A DNA stretch of 64,000 bases from Superficieibacter sp. HKU1. Lineage in GTDB: Bacteria > Pseudomonadota > Gammaproteobacteria > Enterobacterales > Enterobacteriaceae. A program made the position numbers and the translations under genes. Below are positions 51,180-60,252 of the stretch, in pieces. The notes beneath the pieces are model-generated. The model made no database searches, had not been told where the DNA came from, and was given only the letters and a program-made list of their open reading frames with translations. The stretch spans positions 310,001 through 374,000 of the forward strand of contig NZ_CP119754.1 in assembly GCF_029319185.1 (NCBI RefSeq), in the 5' to 3' direction. Every line of letters begins with the position of its first letter. The first letter of the stretch is position 1.

Positions 51180-51893
51180 ATGGAAAAAGAGATGTTGTCC
51201 TTCGATAACGTGAACGCCCACTACGGTAAAATTCAGGCGCTGCACGACGTCAGCCTGACAATCAATCAGGGCGAAATCGTCACCCTGATCGGCGCGAACG
51301 GCGCGGGAAAAACCACGCTCCTCGGCACCCTGTGCGGCGATCCACGCGCGACCAGCGGCCGTATTGTGTTTGACGGTAAAGACATTACCGACTGGCAAAC
51401 GGCGAAAATTATGCGCGAAGCGGTGGCGATCGTCCCGGAAGGGCGTCGTGTCTTCTCACGCATGACGGTAGAGGAGAACCTGGCGATGGGTGGCTTCTTT
51501 GCCGATCGCGACCAGTTCCAGAGTCGTATTAAATGGGTCTATGAACTGTTTCCGCGCCTGCACGAGCGCCGTATTCAGCGTGCCGGCACCATGTCCGGCG
51601 GCGAACAGCAGATGCTGGCGATAGGCCGCGCGCTGATGAGCCAGCCGCGCCTGCTCTTGCTGGACGAACCCTCCCTGGGACTGGCGCCGATCATTATCCA
51701 GCAGATTTTCGACACCATTGAGCAACTGCGCGAACAGGGAATGACCATCTTCCTCGTTGAGCAGAACGCCAATCAGGCGTTGAAGCTGGCGGATCGCGGC
51801 TACGTGCTGGAAAACGGTCACGTGGTGCTGTCTGATACCGGTGACGCCCTGCTGGCGAATGAGGCGGTGAGAAGCGCCTATTTGGGCGGGTAA
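51180..51893 (+). CDS. livF: Branched-chain amino acid ABC ATPase LivF
   Basis: A 237-residue ABC ATPase. It has Walker A GANGAGKTT near residue 38, MSGGEQQMLAIGRALM as signature, Walker B LLLLDEPSLGLAP and FLVEQNANQAL. An in-frame ATG at 51168 precedes the livG stop, but ATG 51180 gives the conserved MEKEMLSFD start. It is last in the operon and is followed by a terminator. Confidence 0.97.
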   Translation: MEKEMLSFDNVNAHYGKIQALHDVSLTINQGEIVTLIGANGAGKTTLLGTLCGDPRATSGRIVFDGKDITDWQTAKIMREAVAIVPEGRRVFSRMTVEENLAMGGFFADRDQFQSRIKWVYELFPRLHERRIQRAGTMSGGEQQMLAIGRALMSQPRLLLLDEPSLGLAPIIIQQIFDTIEQLREQGMTIFLVEQNANQALKLADRGYVLENGHVVLSDTGDALLANEAVRSAYLGG

Positions 51894-51911
51894 ACTCACT
51901 ATAGTGTAAAG

Positions 51912-51935
51912 AAGGAGCCGAAAGGCTCCTTTTTT
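51912..51935 (+). terminator. liv operon terminator
   Basis: AAGGAGCC (51912-51919) with a GAAA tetraloop and GGCTCCTT (51924-51931), then a T run. It starts 19 nt after the livF stop. Confidence 0.95.
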
Positions 51936-51947
51936 GTACCTGATAGT

Positions 51948-51995
51948 TGTACAATTAACATGTACAATTAAGGAGGGAATATGCGTACAATTAAC
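51948..51995. promoter_or_regulatory. Repeated GTACAATTAA motifs around the Phd/Doc-type promoter
   Basis: The unit GTACAATTAA occurs at 51949-51958, 51962-51971 and 51985-51994, with a 13-bp and then a 23-bp step. The first is part of the palindrome TTGTACAA. The third falls inside the first codons of the antitoxin gene. Phd-type antitoxins bind short palindromes here to repress their operon. Confidence 0.55.
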
Positions 51996-52202
51996 TATAG
52001 CGAAGCCCGGCAAAATCTTGCGGCCGCCCTTGAAACGGCTGTGACAGGTACGCCAGTGACCATTACACGACGTGGTCGCAAACCCGCCGTCATTATTAGC
52101 GCCGAAGAGTTTGAACGCTATCAAACGGCAAAACTTGATGCAGAGTTTGCTGCCATCATGATGGTACATGGAAATGAAATAAGGGAACTTGCGGATAAAT
52201 GA
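51981..52202 (+). CDS. Phd/YefM-family antitoxin
   Basis: A 73-residue Phd/YefM antitoxin. It opens RTINYSEARQNLAAALETAVTGTPVTITRRGRKPAVIISAEEFERYQ, the DNA-binding and dimerisation region. The C-terminal TAKLDAEFAAIMMVHGNEIRELADK should wrap the toxin. It follows AAGGAGGG closely. Its stop overlaps the toxin start by 4 nt. Confidence 0.9.
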   Translation: MRTINYSEARQNLAAALETAVTGTPVTITRRGRKPAVIISAEEFERYQTAKLDAEFAAIMMVHGNEIRELADK

Positions 52203-52567
52203 CACTGCAACTTATCTCAGCGGAAGAGATTGTATCGTTTCATGACAAACTGCTGAGCGTGACGCCCGGTGTACCCGGTATGCCCGATCCAGGGCGCGCT
52301 GAAGCGTTGCTCTATCGTGTTCTCAATAAATATGATTATGAAGGGATTTCTGGCCTGTGGAATCTGGCGGCCATGTATCTGCTGGCTATTTCACGTGGTC
52401 ATATATTCAATGATGGTAATAAGCGTACGGCGTTGTTTATTGCGTTGCTTTTTCTGAAGCGTAATGGCGTGTCACTTCCTGCTAATCCGGCTTACGTTGA
52501 GTTAACCGTCGACGCTGCTGCGGGGCGTTTATCTCTTGAGGAAATTGCCGGGCGCTTGCGCGGGTAA
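52199..52567 (+). CDS. Doc-family (Fic fold) toxin
   Basis: A 122-residue Doc toxin. The Fic motif reads HIFNDGNKR (about residues 75-83), the Doc form with Asn-Asp-Gly-Asn-Lys-Arg after the catalytic His. Phage P1 Doc phosphorylates elongation factor Tu and halts translation, and an intact motif implies activity here. The pair lies between the liv terminator and the ugp Pho boxes; in K-12 livF and ugpB are neighbours. Confidence 0.9.
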   Translation: MTLQLISAEEIVSFHDKLLSVTPGVPGMPDPGRAEALLYRVLNKYDYEGISGLWNLAAMYLLAISRGHIFNDGNKRTALFIALLFLKRNGVSLPANPAYVELTVDAAAGRLSLEEIAGRLRG

Positions 52568-52620
52568 ATATTTTTCCCGCCATCTAACCTTCACCAATCC
52601 ATCATCCCACCGACGCCTGG

Positions 52621-52661
52621 CTGTCATTTCTTCGTCATCAAACAGTTATTTTTCTGTCATT
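52621..52661 (+). promoter_or_regulatory. Pho boxes upstream of ugpB
   Basis: Four PhoB-type units spaced exactly 11 bp apart: TGTCAT at 52622, CGTCAT at 52633, AGTTAT at 52644 and TGTCAT at 52655. Two tandem 22-bp Pho boxes fit PhoB activation of ugp on phosphate limitation, as known in E. coli. Confidence 0.88.
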
Positions 52662-52735
52662 AGCGCATGTCATGTTAATTCGCGAACACGAAACGCGTGA
52701 TTCCGCGCATCCGGCACAACAAGAGAGATAACCGA

Positions 52736-54052
52736 ATGACATCGTTAAGACATACAGCACTGGCAATGGCGCTAAGTCTGGCATTTGCTGGCAACGCCCT
52801 TGCCGTTACCACCATTCCGTTCTGGCACTCAATGGAAGGGGAACTGGGTAAAGAAGTCGATTCTCTGGCGCAGCGTTTTAACCAGGCCAATCCGGATTAC
52901 AAGATTGTGCCGACCTACAAAGGCAACTACGAACAGAGCCTGAGCGCGGGGATTGCAGCATTCCGTACCGGCAACGCACCAGCCATTTTACAGGTTTATG
53001 AAGTCGGTACAGCGACTATGATGGCGTCGAAGGCCATTAAACCAGTCTATGAAGTGTTTAAAGACGCGGGGATTAATTTCGACGAGTCGCAGTTCGTGCC
53101 GACCGTTTCCGGTTACTACACCGATTCTAAAACCGGGCATTTGCTGTCCCAGCCGTTCAACAGTTCCACTCCCGTCCTGTATTACAACAAAGACGCCTTC
53201 AAAAAAGCCGGTTTAGATCCGGAGCAGCCGCCGAAAACCTGGCAGGATCTGGCGGAATATACCGCGAAACTGAAAGCGGCAGGAATGAAGTGCGGCTACG
53301 CCAGCGGCTGGCAGGGCTGGATCCAGATTGAAAACTTCAGCGCCTGGCACGGTTTGCCGGTGGCGACCAAAAACAACGGTTTCGACGGCACCGATGCAGT
53401 ACTTGAGTTCAACAAGCCGGAGCAGGTCAAGCATATCGCCTTGCTGGAAGATCTGAATAAGAAGGGTGATTTCAGCTACTTCGGGCGTAAGGACGAATCG
53501 ACCGAGAAGTTCTATAACGGCGATTGCGCCATTACCACCGCCTCGTCCGGCTCGCTGGCTGATATTCGCCACTATGCCAAATTCAATTACGGCGTGGGCA
53601 TGATGCCGTATGACGCGGACGTAAAAGGCGCGCCGCAGAACGCCATTATCGGCGGGGCCAGCCTGTGGGTAATGCAGGGTAAAGATAAAGACATCTACAC
53701 CGGCGTGGCGAAGTTCCTCGATTTCCTCGCGAAGCCGGAAAACGCGGCGGAATGGCATCAGAAAACCGGCTATCTGCCGATTACCAAAGCGGCTTATGAC
53801 CTGACCCGCAAACAGGGTTTTTATGACAAGAACCCGGGAGCGGATATCGCCACACGGCAGATGCTGAACAAGCCGCCGTTGCCGTTTACCAAAGGGCTGC
53901 GTCTGGGCAATATGCCGCAGATCCGCACCATTGTGGATGAAGAACTGGAGAGCGTGTGGACCGGCAAGAAAACCCCACAGCAGGCGCTGGATTCAGCGGT
54001 AGAGCGGGGTAATCAACTGCTGCGTCGCTTTGAGCAGTCGACGAAATCGTAA
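52736..54052 (+). CDS. ugpB: sn-Glycerol-3-phosphate-binding periplasmic protein UgpB
   Basis: A 438-residue family 1 solute-binding protein, equal in length to E. coli UgpB. The signal peptide SLRHTALAMALSLAFAGNALA leads to VTTIPFWHSMEGELGKEVDSLAQRFN. It captures glycerol-3-phosphate and glycerophosphodiesters for UgpAEC. ATG 52736 follows AGAGAG; the ORF to 52697 adds unconserved residues. Pho boxes lie 75-115 bp upstream. Confidence 0.97.
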   Translation: MTSLRHTALAMALSLAFAGNALAVTTIPFWHSMEGELGKEVDSLAQRFNQANPDYKIVPTYKGNYEQSLSAGIAAFRTGNAPAILQVYEVGTATMMASKAIKPVYEVFKDAGINFDESQFVPTVSGYYTDSKTGHLLSQPFNSSTPVLYYNKDAFKKAGLDPEQPPKTWQDLAEYTAKLKAAGMKCGYASGWQGWIQIENFSAWHGLPVATKNNGFDGTDAVLEFNKPEQVKHIALLEDLNKKGDFSYFGRKDESTEKFYNGDCAITTASSGSLADIRHYAKFNYGVGMMPYDADVKGAPQNAIIGGASLWVMQGKDKDIYTGVAKFLDFLAKPENAAEWHQKTGYLPITKAAYDLTRKQGFYDKNPGADIATRQMLNKPPLPFTKGLRLGNMPQIRTIVDEELESVWTGKKTPQQALDSAVERGNQLLRRFEQSTKS

Positions 54053-54055
54053 TAT

Positions 54056-54136
54056 GCAATGCCGGGTGACCCGGCCTACGATACTGCATTATGCACCCTG
54101 TAGGCCAGGTAAGGCGAAGCCGCCACCCGGCATTTT
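54056..54136. repeat. REP/BIME element between ugpB and ugpA
   Basis: AATGCCGGGTGACCCGGCC with TACG, then CCCTGTAGGCCAGGTAAGGCG and CCGCCACCCGGCATT in the opposite orientation, a typical REP pair. Its place after the binding-protein gene suggests mRNA stabilisation that favours UgpB over the membrane subunits. Confidence 0.88.
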
Positions 54137-54153
54137 TTGGAAAGAGTCCATTT

Positions 54154-55041
54154 ATGTCATCATCCCGTCCGGTGTTCCGCTCCCGCTGGCTACCCTATGT
54201 GCTGGTTGCGCCGCAGCTGATCATCACCATCATTTTCTTTATCTGGCCTGCGGGCGAAGCACTGTGGTACTCGCTGCAAAGTGTCGACCCTTTCGGCTTC
54301 TCCAGCCAGTTTGTCGGGCTGGCGAACTTTGTTTCCCTGTTCCACGACAGCTATTACCTTGACTCCTTCTGGACGACGATAAAATTCAGCGCCCTGGTCA
54401 CTTTCAGCGGCCTGATCGTCTCCCTGTTTTTTGCCGCGCTGGTGGATTACGTCGTCAAAGGCAGCCGCTTCTACCAGACGCTAATGCTGTTGCCTTACGC
54501 CGTCGCGCCTGCGGTCGCTGCCGTCTTGTGGATCTTTTTATTCAACCCCGGACGCGGGCTAATCACCCATGCACTGGCATCGCTCGGCTATGACTGGAAC
54601 CACGCACAAAACAGCGGCCAGGCGATGTTCCTCGTCGTTTTCGCTTCCGTATGGAAGCAGATCAGCTACAACTTCCTGTTTTTCTTCGCCGCGCTGCAAT
54701 CCATCCCCCGCTCGCTGGTGGAAGCCGCCGCGATTGACGGCGCGGGGCCGGTGCGCCGCTTCTTTAAACTGTCGCTGCCGCTGATTGCGCCGGTGAGCTT
54801 CTTCCTGCTGGTGGTCAATCTGGTATATGCCTTCTTCGACACCTTCCCGGTGATCGACGCCGCTACTGCAGGCGGGCCGGTGCAGGCGACGACAACGTTA
54901 ATCTACAAAATTTATCGCGAAGGCTTTGCCGGACTGGATCTCTCCGCCTCCGCCGCTCAGTCGGTAGTGCTGATGTTCCTCGTTATCATCCTGACGGTGA
55001 TCCAGTTCCGCTACGTTGAAAGTAAGGTGCGCTACCAATGA
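54154..55041 (+). CDS. ugpA: Glycerol-3-phosphate ABC permease UgpA
   Basis: A 295-residue permease with six helices, matching E. coli UgpA: RSRWLPYVLVAPQLIITIIFFIWPAGEALWYSLQS. The coupling loop is SLVEAAAIDGAGPVRRFFKLSLPLI. ATG 54154 gives the conserved MSSSRPVF start; the ORF to 54091 runs back into the REP element. It overlaps ugpE by 4 nt. Confidence 0.96.
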   Translation: MSSSRPVFRSRWLPYVLVAPQLIITIIFFIWPAGEALWYSLQSVDPFGFSSQFVGLANFVSLFHDSYYLDSFWTTIKFSALVTFSGLIVSLFFAALVDYVVKGSRFYQTLMLLPYAVAPAVAAVLWIFLFNPGRGLITHALASLGYDWNHAQNSGQAMFLVVFASVWKQISYNFLFFFAALQSIPRSLVEAAAIDGAGPVRRFFKLSLPLIAPVSFFLLVVNLVYAFFDTFPVIDAATAGGPVQATTTLIYKIYREGFAGLDLSASAAQSVVLMFLVIILTVIQFRYVESKVRYQ

Positions 55042-55883
55042 TTGAGAATCGTCGCGGGCTGACGATATTCAGCCATACCATACTGATCCTGGGGATCGTG
55101 GCGATCCTGTTTCCGCTGTACGTCGCCTTTGTCGCGGCGACGCTGGACAATCAGGCGGTGTTTGACACGCCGATGACGCTGATCCCCGGCACGCACCTGC
55201 TGGAAAACATGAAAACCATCTGGGTCAACGGCGTGGGTGTCAACAGCGCGCCGTTCTGGCGGATGATGCTTAACAGTTTCATCATGGCGTTCAGTATCAC
55301 GGTGGGCAAAATCGCCGTCTCAATGCTCTCAGCGTTCGCCATCGTCTGGTTCCGTTTTCCGCTACGTAACCTGTTCTTCTGGATGATTTTTATCACCCTG
55401 ATGCTGCCGGTAGAGGTGCGTATTTTCCCGACGGTGGAAGTGATCGCCAATCTGAAAATGCTCGACAGCTATGCGGGCCTGACGCTGCCGCTGATGGCCT
55501 CAGCCACCGCGACGTTTCTGTTTCGCCAGTTCTTTATGACCCTGCCGGACGAGCTGATGGAAGCGGCGCGTATCGACGGCGCGTCGCCGATACGCTTCTT
55601 TTGCGACATTGTACTCCCGCTCTCGCGTACCAACCTGGCGGCGCTGTTTGTGATCACTTTTATCTACGGCTGGAATCAGTATCTGTGGCCGTTGTTGATT
55701 ATCAGCGACGTTAACCTGGGCACCGCCGTAGCGGGAATCAAAGGCATGATTGCCACCGGGGAAGGAACGACGCAGTGGAATCAGGTCATGGCGGCGATGC
55801 TGCTGACGCTGATCCCGCCGGTCATTATTGTGTTAGCCATGCAGCGCGCGTTTGTGCGTGGCCTCGTCGACAGTGAGAAATAA
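55038..55883 (+). CDS. ugpE: Glycerol-3-phosphate ABC permease UgpE
   Basis: A 281-residue permease, equal in length to E. coli UgpE. It has six helices and the coupling loop ELMEAARIDGASPIRFFCDIVLPLS. It pairs with UgpA. It is translationally coupled to ugpA and ends 1 nt before ugpC. Confidence 0.97.
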   Translation: MIENRRGLTIFSHTILILGIVAILFPLYVAFVAATLDNQAVFDTPMTLIPGTHLLENMKTIWVNGVGVNSAPFWRMMLNSFIMAFSITVGKIAVSMLSAFAIVWFRFPLRNLFFWMIFITLMLPVEVRIFPTVEVIANLKMLDSYAGLTLPLMASATATFLFRQFFMTLPDELMEAARIDGASPIRFFCDIVLPLSRTNLAALFVITFIYGWNQYLWPLLIISDVNLGTAVAGIKGMIATGEGTTQWNQVMAAMLLTLIPPVIIVLAMQRAFVRGLVDSEK

Positions 55884-55884
55884 G

Positions 55885-56958
55885 ATGGCAGGTTTAAAAT
55901 TACAGGCAGTGACCAAAAGCTGGGACGGTGGAAAAACGCAGGTCATTCAGCCGCTAACCGTAGATGTGGCAGACGGCGAGTTTATCGTGATGGTCGGCCC
56001 GTCCGGCTGTGGGAAATCGACGCTGCTGCGGATGGTCGCCGGGCTGGAGCGCGTGACCAGCGGCGATATCTGGATCGACAGGCAGCGGGTGACGGAAACT
56101 GAGCCGAAAGATCGCGGTATCGCGATGGTCTTTCAGAACTACGCGCTGTATCCGCATATGAGCGTGGAAGAGAACATGGCCTGGGGCCTGAAAATTCGCG
56201 GTATGGGGAAAGGACATATTGCCGGGCGGGTGAATGAGGCGGCGCGGATTCTGGAGCTGGACGGCCTGCTGAAACGGCGGCCACGCGAGCTTTCAGGCGG
56301 TCAGCGTCAGCGCGTGGCGATGGGGCGGGCCATCGTGCGCGATCCGGCGGTATTCCTGTTTGACGAGCCGCTCTCAAACCTTGACGCCAAACTGCGTGTC
56401 CAGATGCGTCTTGAGCTGCAACATTTACATCAGCGCCTGAAAACCACCTCGCTGTACGTCACGCACGATCAGGTGGAGGCGATGACCCTCGCCCAGCGGG
56501 TCATGGTGATGAATAAAGGCGTGGTAGAACAAATCGGTACGCCGGTTGAGGTGTATGAAAAACCCGCCAGTCGCTTTGTGGCGAGCTTTATCGGCAGCCC
56601 GGCGATGAATCTGCTGGAGGGGCGCATCAGCACCTCCGGCAGCCATTTTGAACTGGAAAGCGGAATGGCGCTGCCGATCAACTGGTATTATCGCGGCTAT
56701 GCCGGGCGTAAAATGACGCTGGGTATTCGTCCCGAGCATATTGCGTTAAGCTCGCAGGCGGAAGGCGGCGTACCGCTGGTGATGGACACCCTGGAGATGC
56801 TGGGCGCAGATAACCTGGCACACGGGCGCTGGGGCGAGCAAAAGCTGGTTGTGCGGCTGGCGCATAAAGAGCGCCCGGCGGCGGGAAGCACGCTGTGGCT
56901 GCATATAGCAGAAGCGCATTTGCATCTTTTTGATGGTGAAACAGGACAACGCGTATGA
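55885..56958 (+). CDS. ugpC: Glycerol-3-phosphate ABC ATPase UgpC
   Basis: A 357-residue ATPase of the MalK/UgpC group. It has Walker A GPSGCGKST near residue 37, the signature LSGGQRQR, Walker B VFLFDEPLSNLD, and a C-terminal OB-fold regulatory domain (from about 235) with LGIRPEHIAL. ATG 55885 follows the ugpE stop; the ORF to 55852 lies inside ugpE. Its stop overlaps ugpQ. Confidence 0.97.
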   Translation: MAGLKLQAVTKSWDGGKTQVIQPLTVDVADGEFIVMVGPSGCGKSTLLRMVAGLERVTSGDIWIDRQRVTETEPKDRGIAMVFQNYALYPHMSVEENMAWGLKIRGMGKGHIAGRVNEAARILELDGLLKRRPRELSGGQRQRVAMGRAIVRDPAVFLFDEPLSNLDAKLRVQMRLELQHLHQRLKTTSLYVTHDQVEAMTLAQRVMVMNKGVVEQIGTPVEVYEKPASRFVASFIGSPAMNLLEGRISTSGSHFELESGMALPINWYYRGYAGRKMTLGIRPEHIALSSQAEGGVPLVMDTLEMLGADNLAHGRWGEQKLVVRLAHKERPAAGSTLWLHIAEAHLHLFDGETGQRV

Positions 56959-57698
56959 GTAACTGGCCTTACCCTCATATTGTCGCCCATCGCGGCGGTG
57001 GCAAACTGGCTCCGGAAAATACTCTTGCTGCCATTGATGTTGGCGCACAACTGGGGCATACGATGATCGAGTTTGACGTCAAGCTGTCGCGCGACGGGCA
57101 GATTTTTTTGCTGCACGATGACAATCTCGAACGCACCAGTAATGGCTGGGGCGTGGCAGGGCATTTAACATGGAATGAACTGCTCAACGTTGATGCCGGA
57201 AGCTGGTTTAGCGGCGAGTTTAAAGGTGAACCGCTGCCGTTGCTGTCGCAGGTGGCGGAACGCTGTCATGAGCACGGCATGATGGCCAATATCGAAATTA
57301 AACCCACCACCGGTAGCGGAACGCAAACTGGTAAGGTCGTGGCGCTTGCCGCGCGCGAACTGTGGCAGGGCATGACCGCGCCGCTGCTTTCCTCTTTTGA
57401 GATTGCTGCGCTGGAAGCGGCACAGGAAGCTGCTCCGGAGATACCTCGCGGGCTGCTGCTGGATGAATGGCGTGAGGACTGGCGGGAGTTAACTTCGCGG
57501 CTGGGCTGCGTCTCGATTCATCTTAATCATAAGTTGCTGGATGAAGAACGGGTAGACGCGTTACGCGACGCCGGTTTACGCATCCTTGTCTATACGGTTA
57601 ACCAGCCCCAGCGCGCGGCACAATTGCTGCGCTGGGGCGTGGACTGCATTTGTACCGATCGTATTGACCTGATCGGGCCAGATTTCCAGCCGGACTAA
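56955..57698 (+). CDS. ugpQ: Glycerophosphodiester phosphodiesterase UgpQ
   Basis: A 247-residue cytoplasmic GDPD TIM-barrel enzyme. PHIVAHRGGGKLAPENTLAAID gives the catalytic His and Arg, EFDVKLSRDGQIFLLHDDNLERTSNG the metal Glu/Asp and second His, and IEIKP the later metal ligand. It hydrolyses glycerophosphodiesters imported by Ugp to glycerol-3-phosphate. It overlaps ugpC by 4 nt and its stop overlaps the convergent yhhA stop (CTAA). Confidence 0.97.
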   Translation: MSNWPYPHIVAHRGGGKLAPENTLAAIDVGAQLGHTMIEFDVKLSRDGQIFLLHDDNLERTSNGWGVAGHLTWNELLNVDAGSWFSGEFKGEPLPLLSQVAERCHEHGMMANIEIKPTTGSGTQTGKVVALAARELWQGMTAPLLSSFEIAALEAAQEAAPEIPRGLLLDEWREDWRELTSRLGCVSIHLNHKLLDEERVDALRDAGLRILVYTVNQPQRAAQLLRWGVDCICTDRIDLIGPDFQPD

Positions 57699-58075
57699 CG
57701 CACCGCAGGGGACGGCGTAACGGTGTTATTCAGCATGTCGCCGTTCTTTTTCTCGGTCAGCATATGTTGCTGGCCGCTACTCAACATGCCACCGTTGGTA
57801 TTCGGCAGTACCTGCTCACGCGGCTGATTCTGTATCATGCGCTCTGAATTATTATCCATTTGGGTCTGCAAATGCTGCTGCTGCATCCGCGTTTGCGTCT
57901 GGAGCTGCTGATTCAGCATTCCTTTCTGTTGGATTTGCTGATTCTGCATCTGCGTTTGCATCCGTTGCTGGCTGGGGATCTGGTAGCCAGGCTGATTCGG
58001 GTTGTTCATGGTGTTCAGTGGCTGCGCGAGAACGACAGCGGGTACAAAAAGCGACAGAAGTAAAAGTCGTTTCAT
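57695..58075 (-). CDS. yhhA: DUF2756 periplasmic Gln/Met-rich protein YhhA
   Basis: A 126-residue secreted protein with a signal peptide (KRLLLLSLFVPAVVLAQ) and a body rich in Gln, Asn and Met, including a long QQ/MQ coiled or disordered stretch (about residues 35-75). It corresponds to E. coli YhhA (146 residues), and is shorter because the Gln-rich part has fewer repeats. Function unknown. It overlaps the ugpQ end and diverges from ggt. Confidence 0.85.
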   Translation of the reverse strand: MKRLLLLSLFVPAVVLAQPLNTMNNPNQPGYQIPSQQRMQTQMQNQQIQQKGMLNQQLQTQTRMQQQHLQTQMDNNSERMIQNQPREQVLPNTNGGMLSSGQQHMLTEKKNGDMLNNTVTPSPAVR

Positions 58076-58198
58076 CTGCTTTTCCTCCTCCAGTAGATTC
58101 TCTTAAGTGTAATCGCTTTCCGTCAAAACGATGATCTTTTAAGCATTGTGGACCAGGCTTAAGCGGGGACTCATCCCTCATATCTCTGGAGAAAAAAG

Positions 58199-59932
58199 AT
58201 GATGAAACCGACGTTTTTGCGCTGGGTGGCGGTTGCTGCCCTGATGGCGGGAGGCTGCTTTGGCGTGGCGGCGGCACCGCCAGTCTCTTACGGCGTTGAG
58301 GCCGATGTCTTTCATCCGGTGGTGGCGAAGCAGGGTATGGTCGCCTCGGTGGATGAAATGGCGACGCAGGTAGGCGTTGATATTCTGAAGGAGGGCGGTA
58401 ATGCGGTAGATGCCGCCGTGGCAGTCGGCTATGCGCTGGCGGTGACGCATCCGCAGGCGGGCAACCTCGGCGGCGGTGGCTTTATGCTCCTGCGTACCAA
58501 AGATGGCAACACGACCGCGATTGATTTCCGTGAGATGGCCCCGGCCGGTGCCACCCGGGATATGTTCCTTGACGATCAGGGTAACCCGGACAGTAAAAAA
58601 TCACTGACCTCACACTTAGCCTCGGGTACGCCGGGCACGGTTGCCGGATTCTCGCTGGCGCTGGAGAAATACGGTACGCTGCCGTTGAACAAAGTAATAC
58701 GTCCGGCCATTAAGCTGGCGAAAGAAGGGTTTGTCGTCAACGATGCGCTGGCGGACGATCTGAAAACCTATGGCAGCGAAGTGCTACCTAATTATGAGAA
58801 CAGCAAGGCAATCTTCTGGAAAGACGGTGAACCGCTGAAAAAAGGCGATAAGCTGGTCCAGGCGAACCTCGCCCACAGTCTGGAGATGATTGCCGAAAAC
58901 GGTCCATCGGAATTTTATAAGGGGACGATTGCCGACCAAATCGCGCAGGAAATGAGTAAGAACGGCGGTCTTATTACTAAAGAAGATTTAGCCGCCTATC
59001 GCGCTGTGGAGCGCACCCCCATCAGCGGTGACTATCGTGGCTATCAGGTATTTTCGATGCCGCCACCCTCTTCGGGCGGGATCCACATCGTGCAGATCCT
59101 CAATATCCTGGAAAACTTCGACCTGACGAAGTACGGTTTCGGCAGCGCGGATGCCATGCAAGTGATGGCGGAAGCGGAGAAATACGCCTATGCCGACCGT
59201 TCGGAATATCTGGGCGATCCGGATTTTGTAAAAGTGCCGTGGCAGGCGTTGACCAATAAAGACTATGCCAAATCCATTGCTCAACAGATCGACGTTAATA
59301 AAGCTAAGCCCTCCAGTGAAATTCGCCCGGGGAAGCTTGCGCCGTATGAAAGTAATCAGACCACCCATTTCTCGGTGGTGGACAAAGACGGCAATGCCGT
59401 CGCGGTGACCTATACCCTGAATACTATTTTCGGCACCGGGATCGTCGCAGGCAATAGCGGTATTCTGCTGAATAACGAAATGGACGATTTCTCTGCCAAA
59501 CCCGGCGTGCCCAACGTCTATGGTCTGGTCGGCGGCGATGCCAACGCGGTAGGGCCGAAAAAACGCCCGCTGTCATCCATGTCACCGACCATCGTTGTTA
59601 AAGATGGCAAAACCTGGCTGGTCACTGGTAGCCCCGGAGGCAGCCGGATTATCACTACCGTGCTGCAAATGGTGGTTAACAGCATTGATTTCGGGATGAA
59701 CGTCGCCGAAGCAACAAATGCGCCGCGCTTCCATCACCAGTGGCTGCCGGATGAGCTGCGGGTAGAAAAAGGCTTTAGCCCGGATACGCTGAAACTGCTG
59801 GGGCAAAAAGGGCAGAAAGTGGCGGTGAAGGAATCGATGGGCAGCACGCAAAGCATTATGATTGGGCCGGACGGCACGCTGTATGGCGCATCCGATCCGC
59901 GGTCGGTAGATGATTTAACGGCAGGATATTAA
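58199..59932 (+). CDS. ggt: Gamma-glutamyltranspeptidase Ggt
   Basis: A 577-residue periplasmic Ntn-hydrolase precursor matching E. coli Ggt. The signal peptide is KPTFLRWVAVAALMAGGCFGVAAA. The autoprocessing site is before the catalytic Thr (Thr388 here) in YESNQTTHFSVVD, giving large and small subunits. The GNLGGGGFML and PLSSMSPTIV segments of the active site are intact. It cleaves glutathione and other gamma-glutamyl compounds. ATGATG begins the gene; either could be used. It diverges from yhhA. Confidence 0.96.
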   Translation: MMKPTFLRWVAVAALMAGGCFGVAAAPPVSYGVEADVFHPVVAKQGMVASVDEMATQVGVDILKEGGNAVDAAVAVGYALAVTHPQAGNLGGGGFMLLRTKDGNTTAIDFREMAPAGATRDMFLDDQGNPDSKKSLTSHLASGTPGTVAGFSLALEKYGTLPLNKVIRPAIKLAKEGFVVNDALADDLKTYGSEVLPNYENSKAIFWKDGEPLKKGDKLVQANLAHSLEMIAENGPSEFYKGTIADQIAQEMSKNGGLITKEDLAAYRAVERTPISGDYRGYQVFSMPPPSSGGIHIVQILNILENFDLTKYGFGSADAMQVMAEAEKYAYADRSEYLGDPDFVKVPWQALTNKDYAKSIAQQIDVNKAKPSSEIRPGKLAPYESNQTTHFSVVDKDGNAVAVTYTLNTIFGTGIVAGNSGILLNNEMDDFSAKPGVPNVYGLVGGDANAVGPKKRPLSSMSPTIVVKDGKTWLVTGSPGGSRIITTVLQMVVNSIDFGMNVAEATNAPRFHHQWLPDELRVEKGFSPDTLKLLGQKGQKVAVKESMGSTQSIMIGPDGTLYGASDPRSVDDLTAGY

Positions 59933-60140
59933 CGGTGTCTGCGGTTCGGTCCATATCTGAAGAGTGAGGCTGGGCCGCAATGACATTGAGGATATTCAGG
60001 TTGAAGAATGTTCCCGGTAAGCATTTGTTGCACAAGCGAAGAGGCAGGATACGGGAGTAGAATAGCGCCACGTCAGCGCTTTTGCTGACCAGGCGCAACG
60101 TTGCGGGGGCTTTAACCCCGGCGGCGTCATTGCTGGAAAG

Positions 60141-60215
60141 AAAAAACCCTCGCACGTTGTTTTTAAGGCAACTTACGAGGGCGATTCTTTGAAAACCAAC
60201 AATTCAAGGATAGCC
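60141..60215 (-). ncRNA. Candidate antisense RNA (Rdl-like) to the Ldr-like toxin leader
   Basis: On the minus strand the stem CCCTCG/CGAGGG (60147-60152 with 60176-60181), with an inner GTTG/CAAC pair, is followed by six T residues (complement of 60141-60146). This is a terminator for a short transcript running opposite to the toxin leader. E. coli rdl antisense RNAs occupy the same position relative to ldr genes. The 5' end (near 60215) is a guess. Confidence 0.5.
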
Positions 60216-60252
60216 GCGAACGGTTGCCGGTGCAATCAGAAAAGGCTATACG

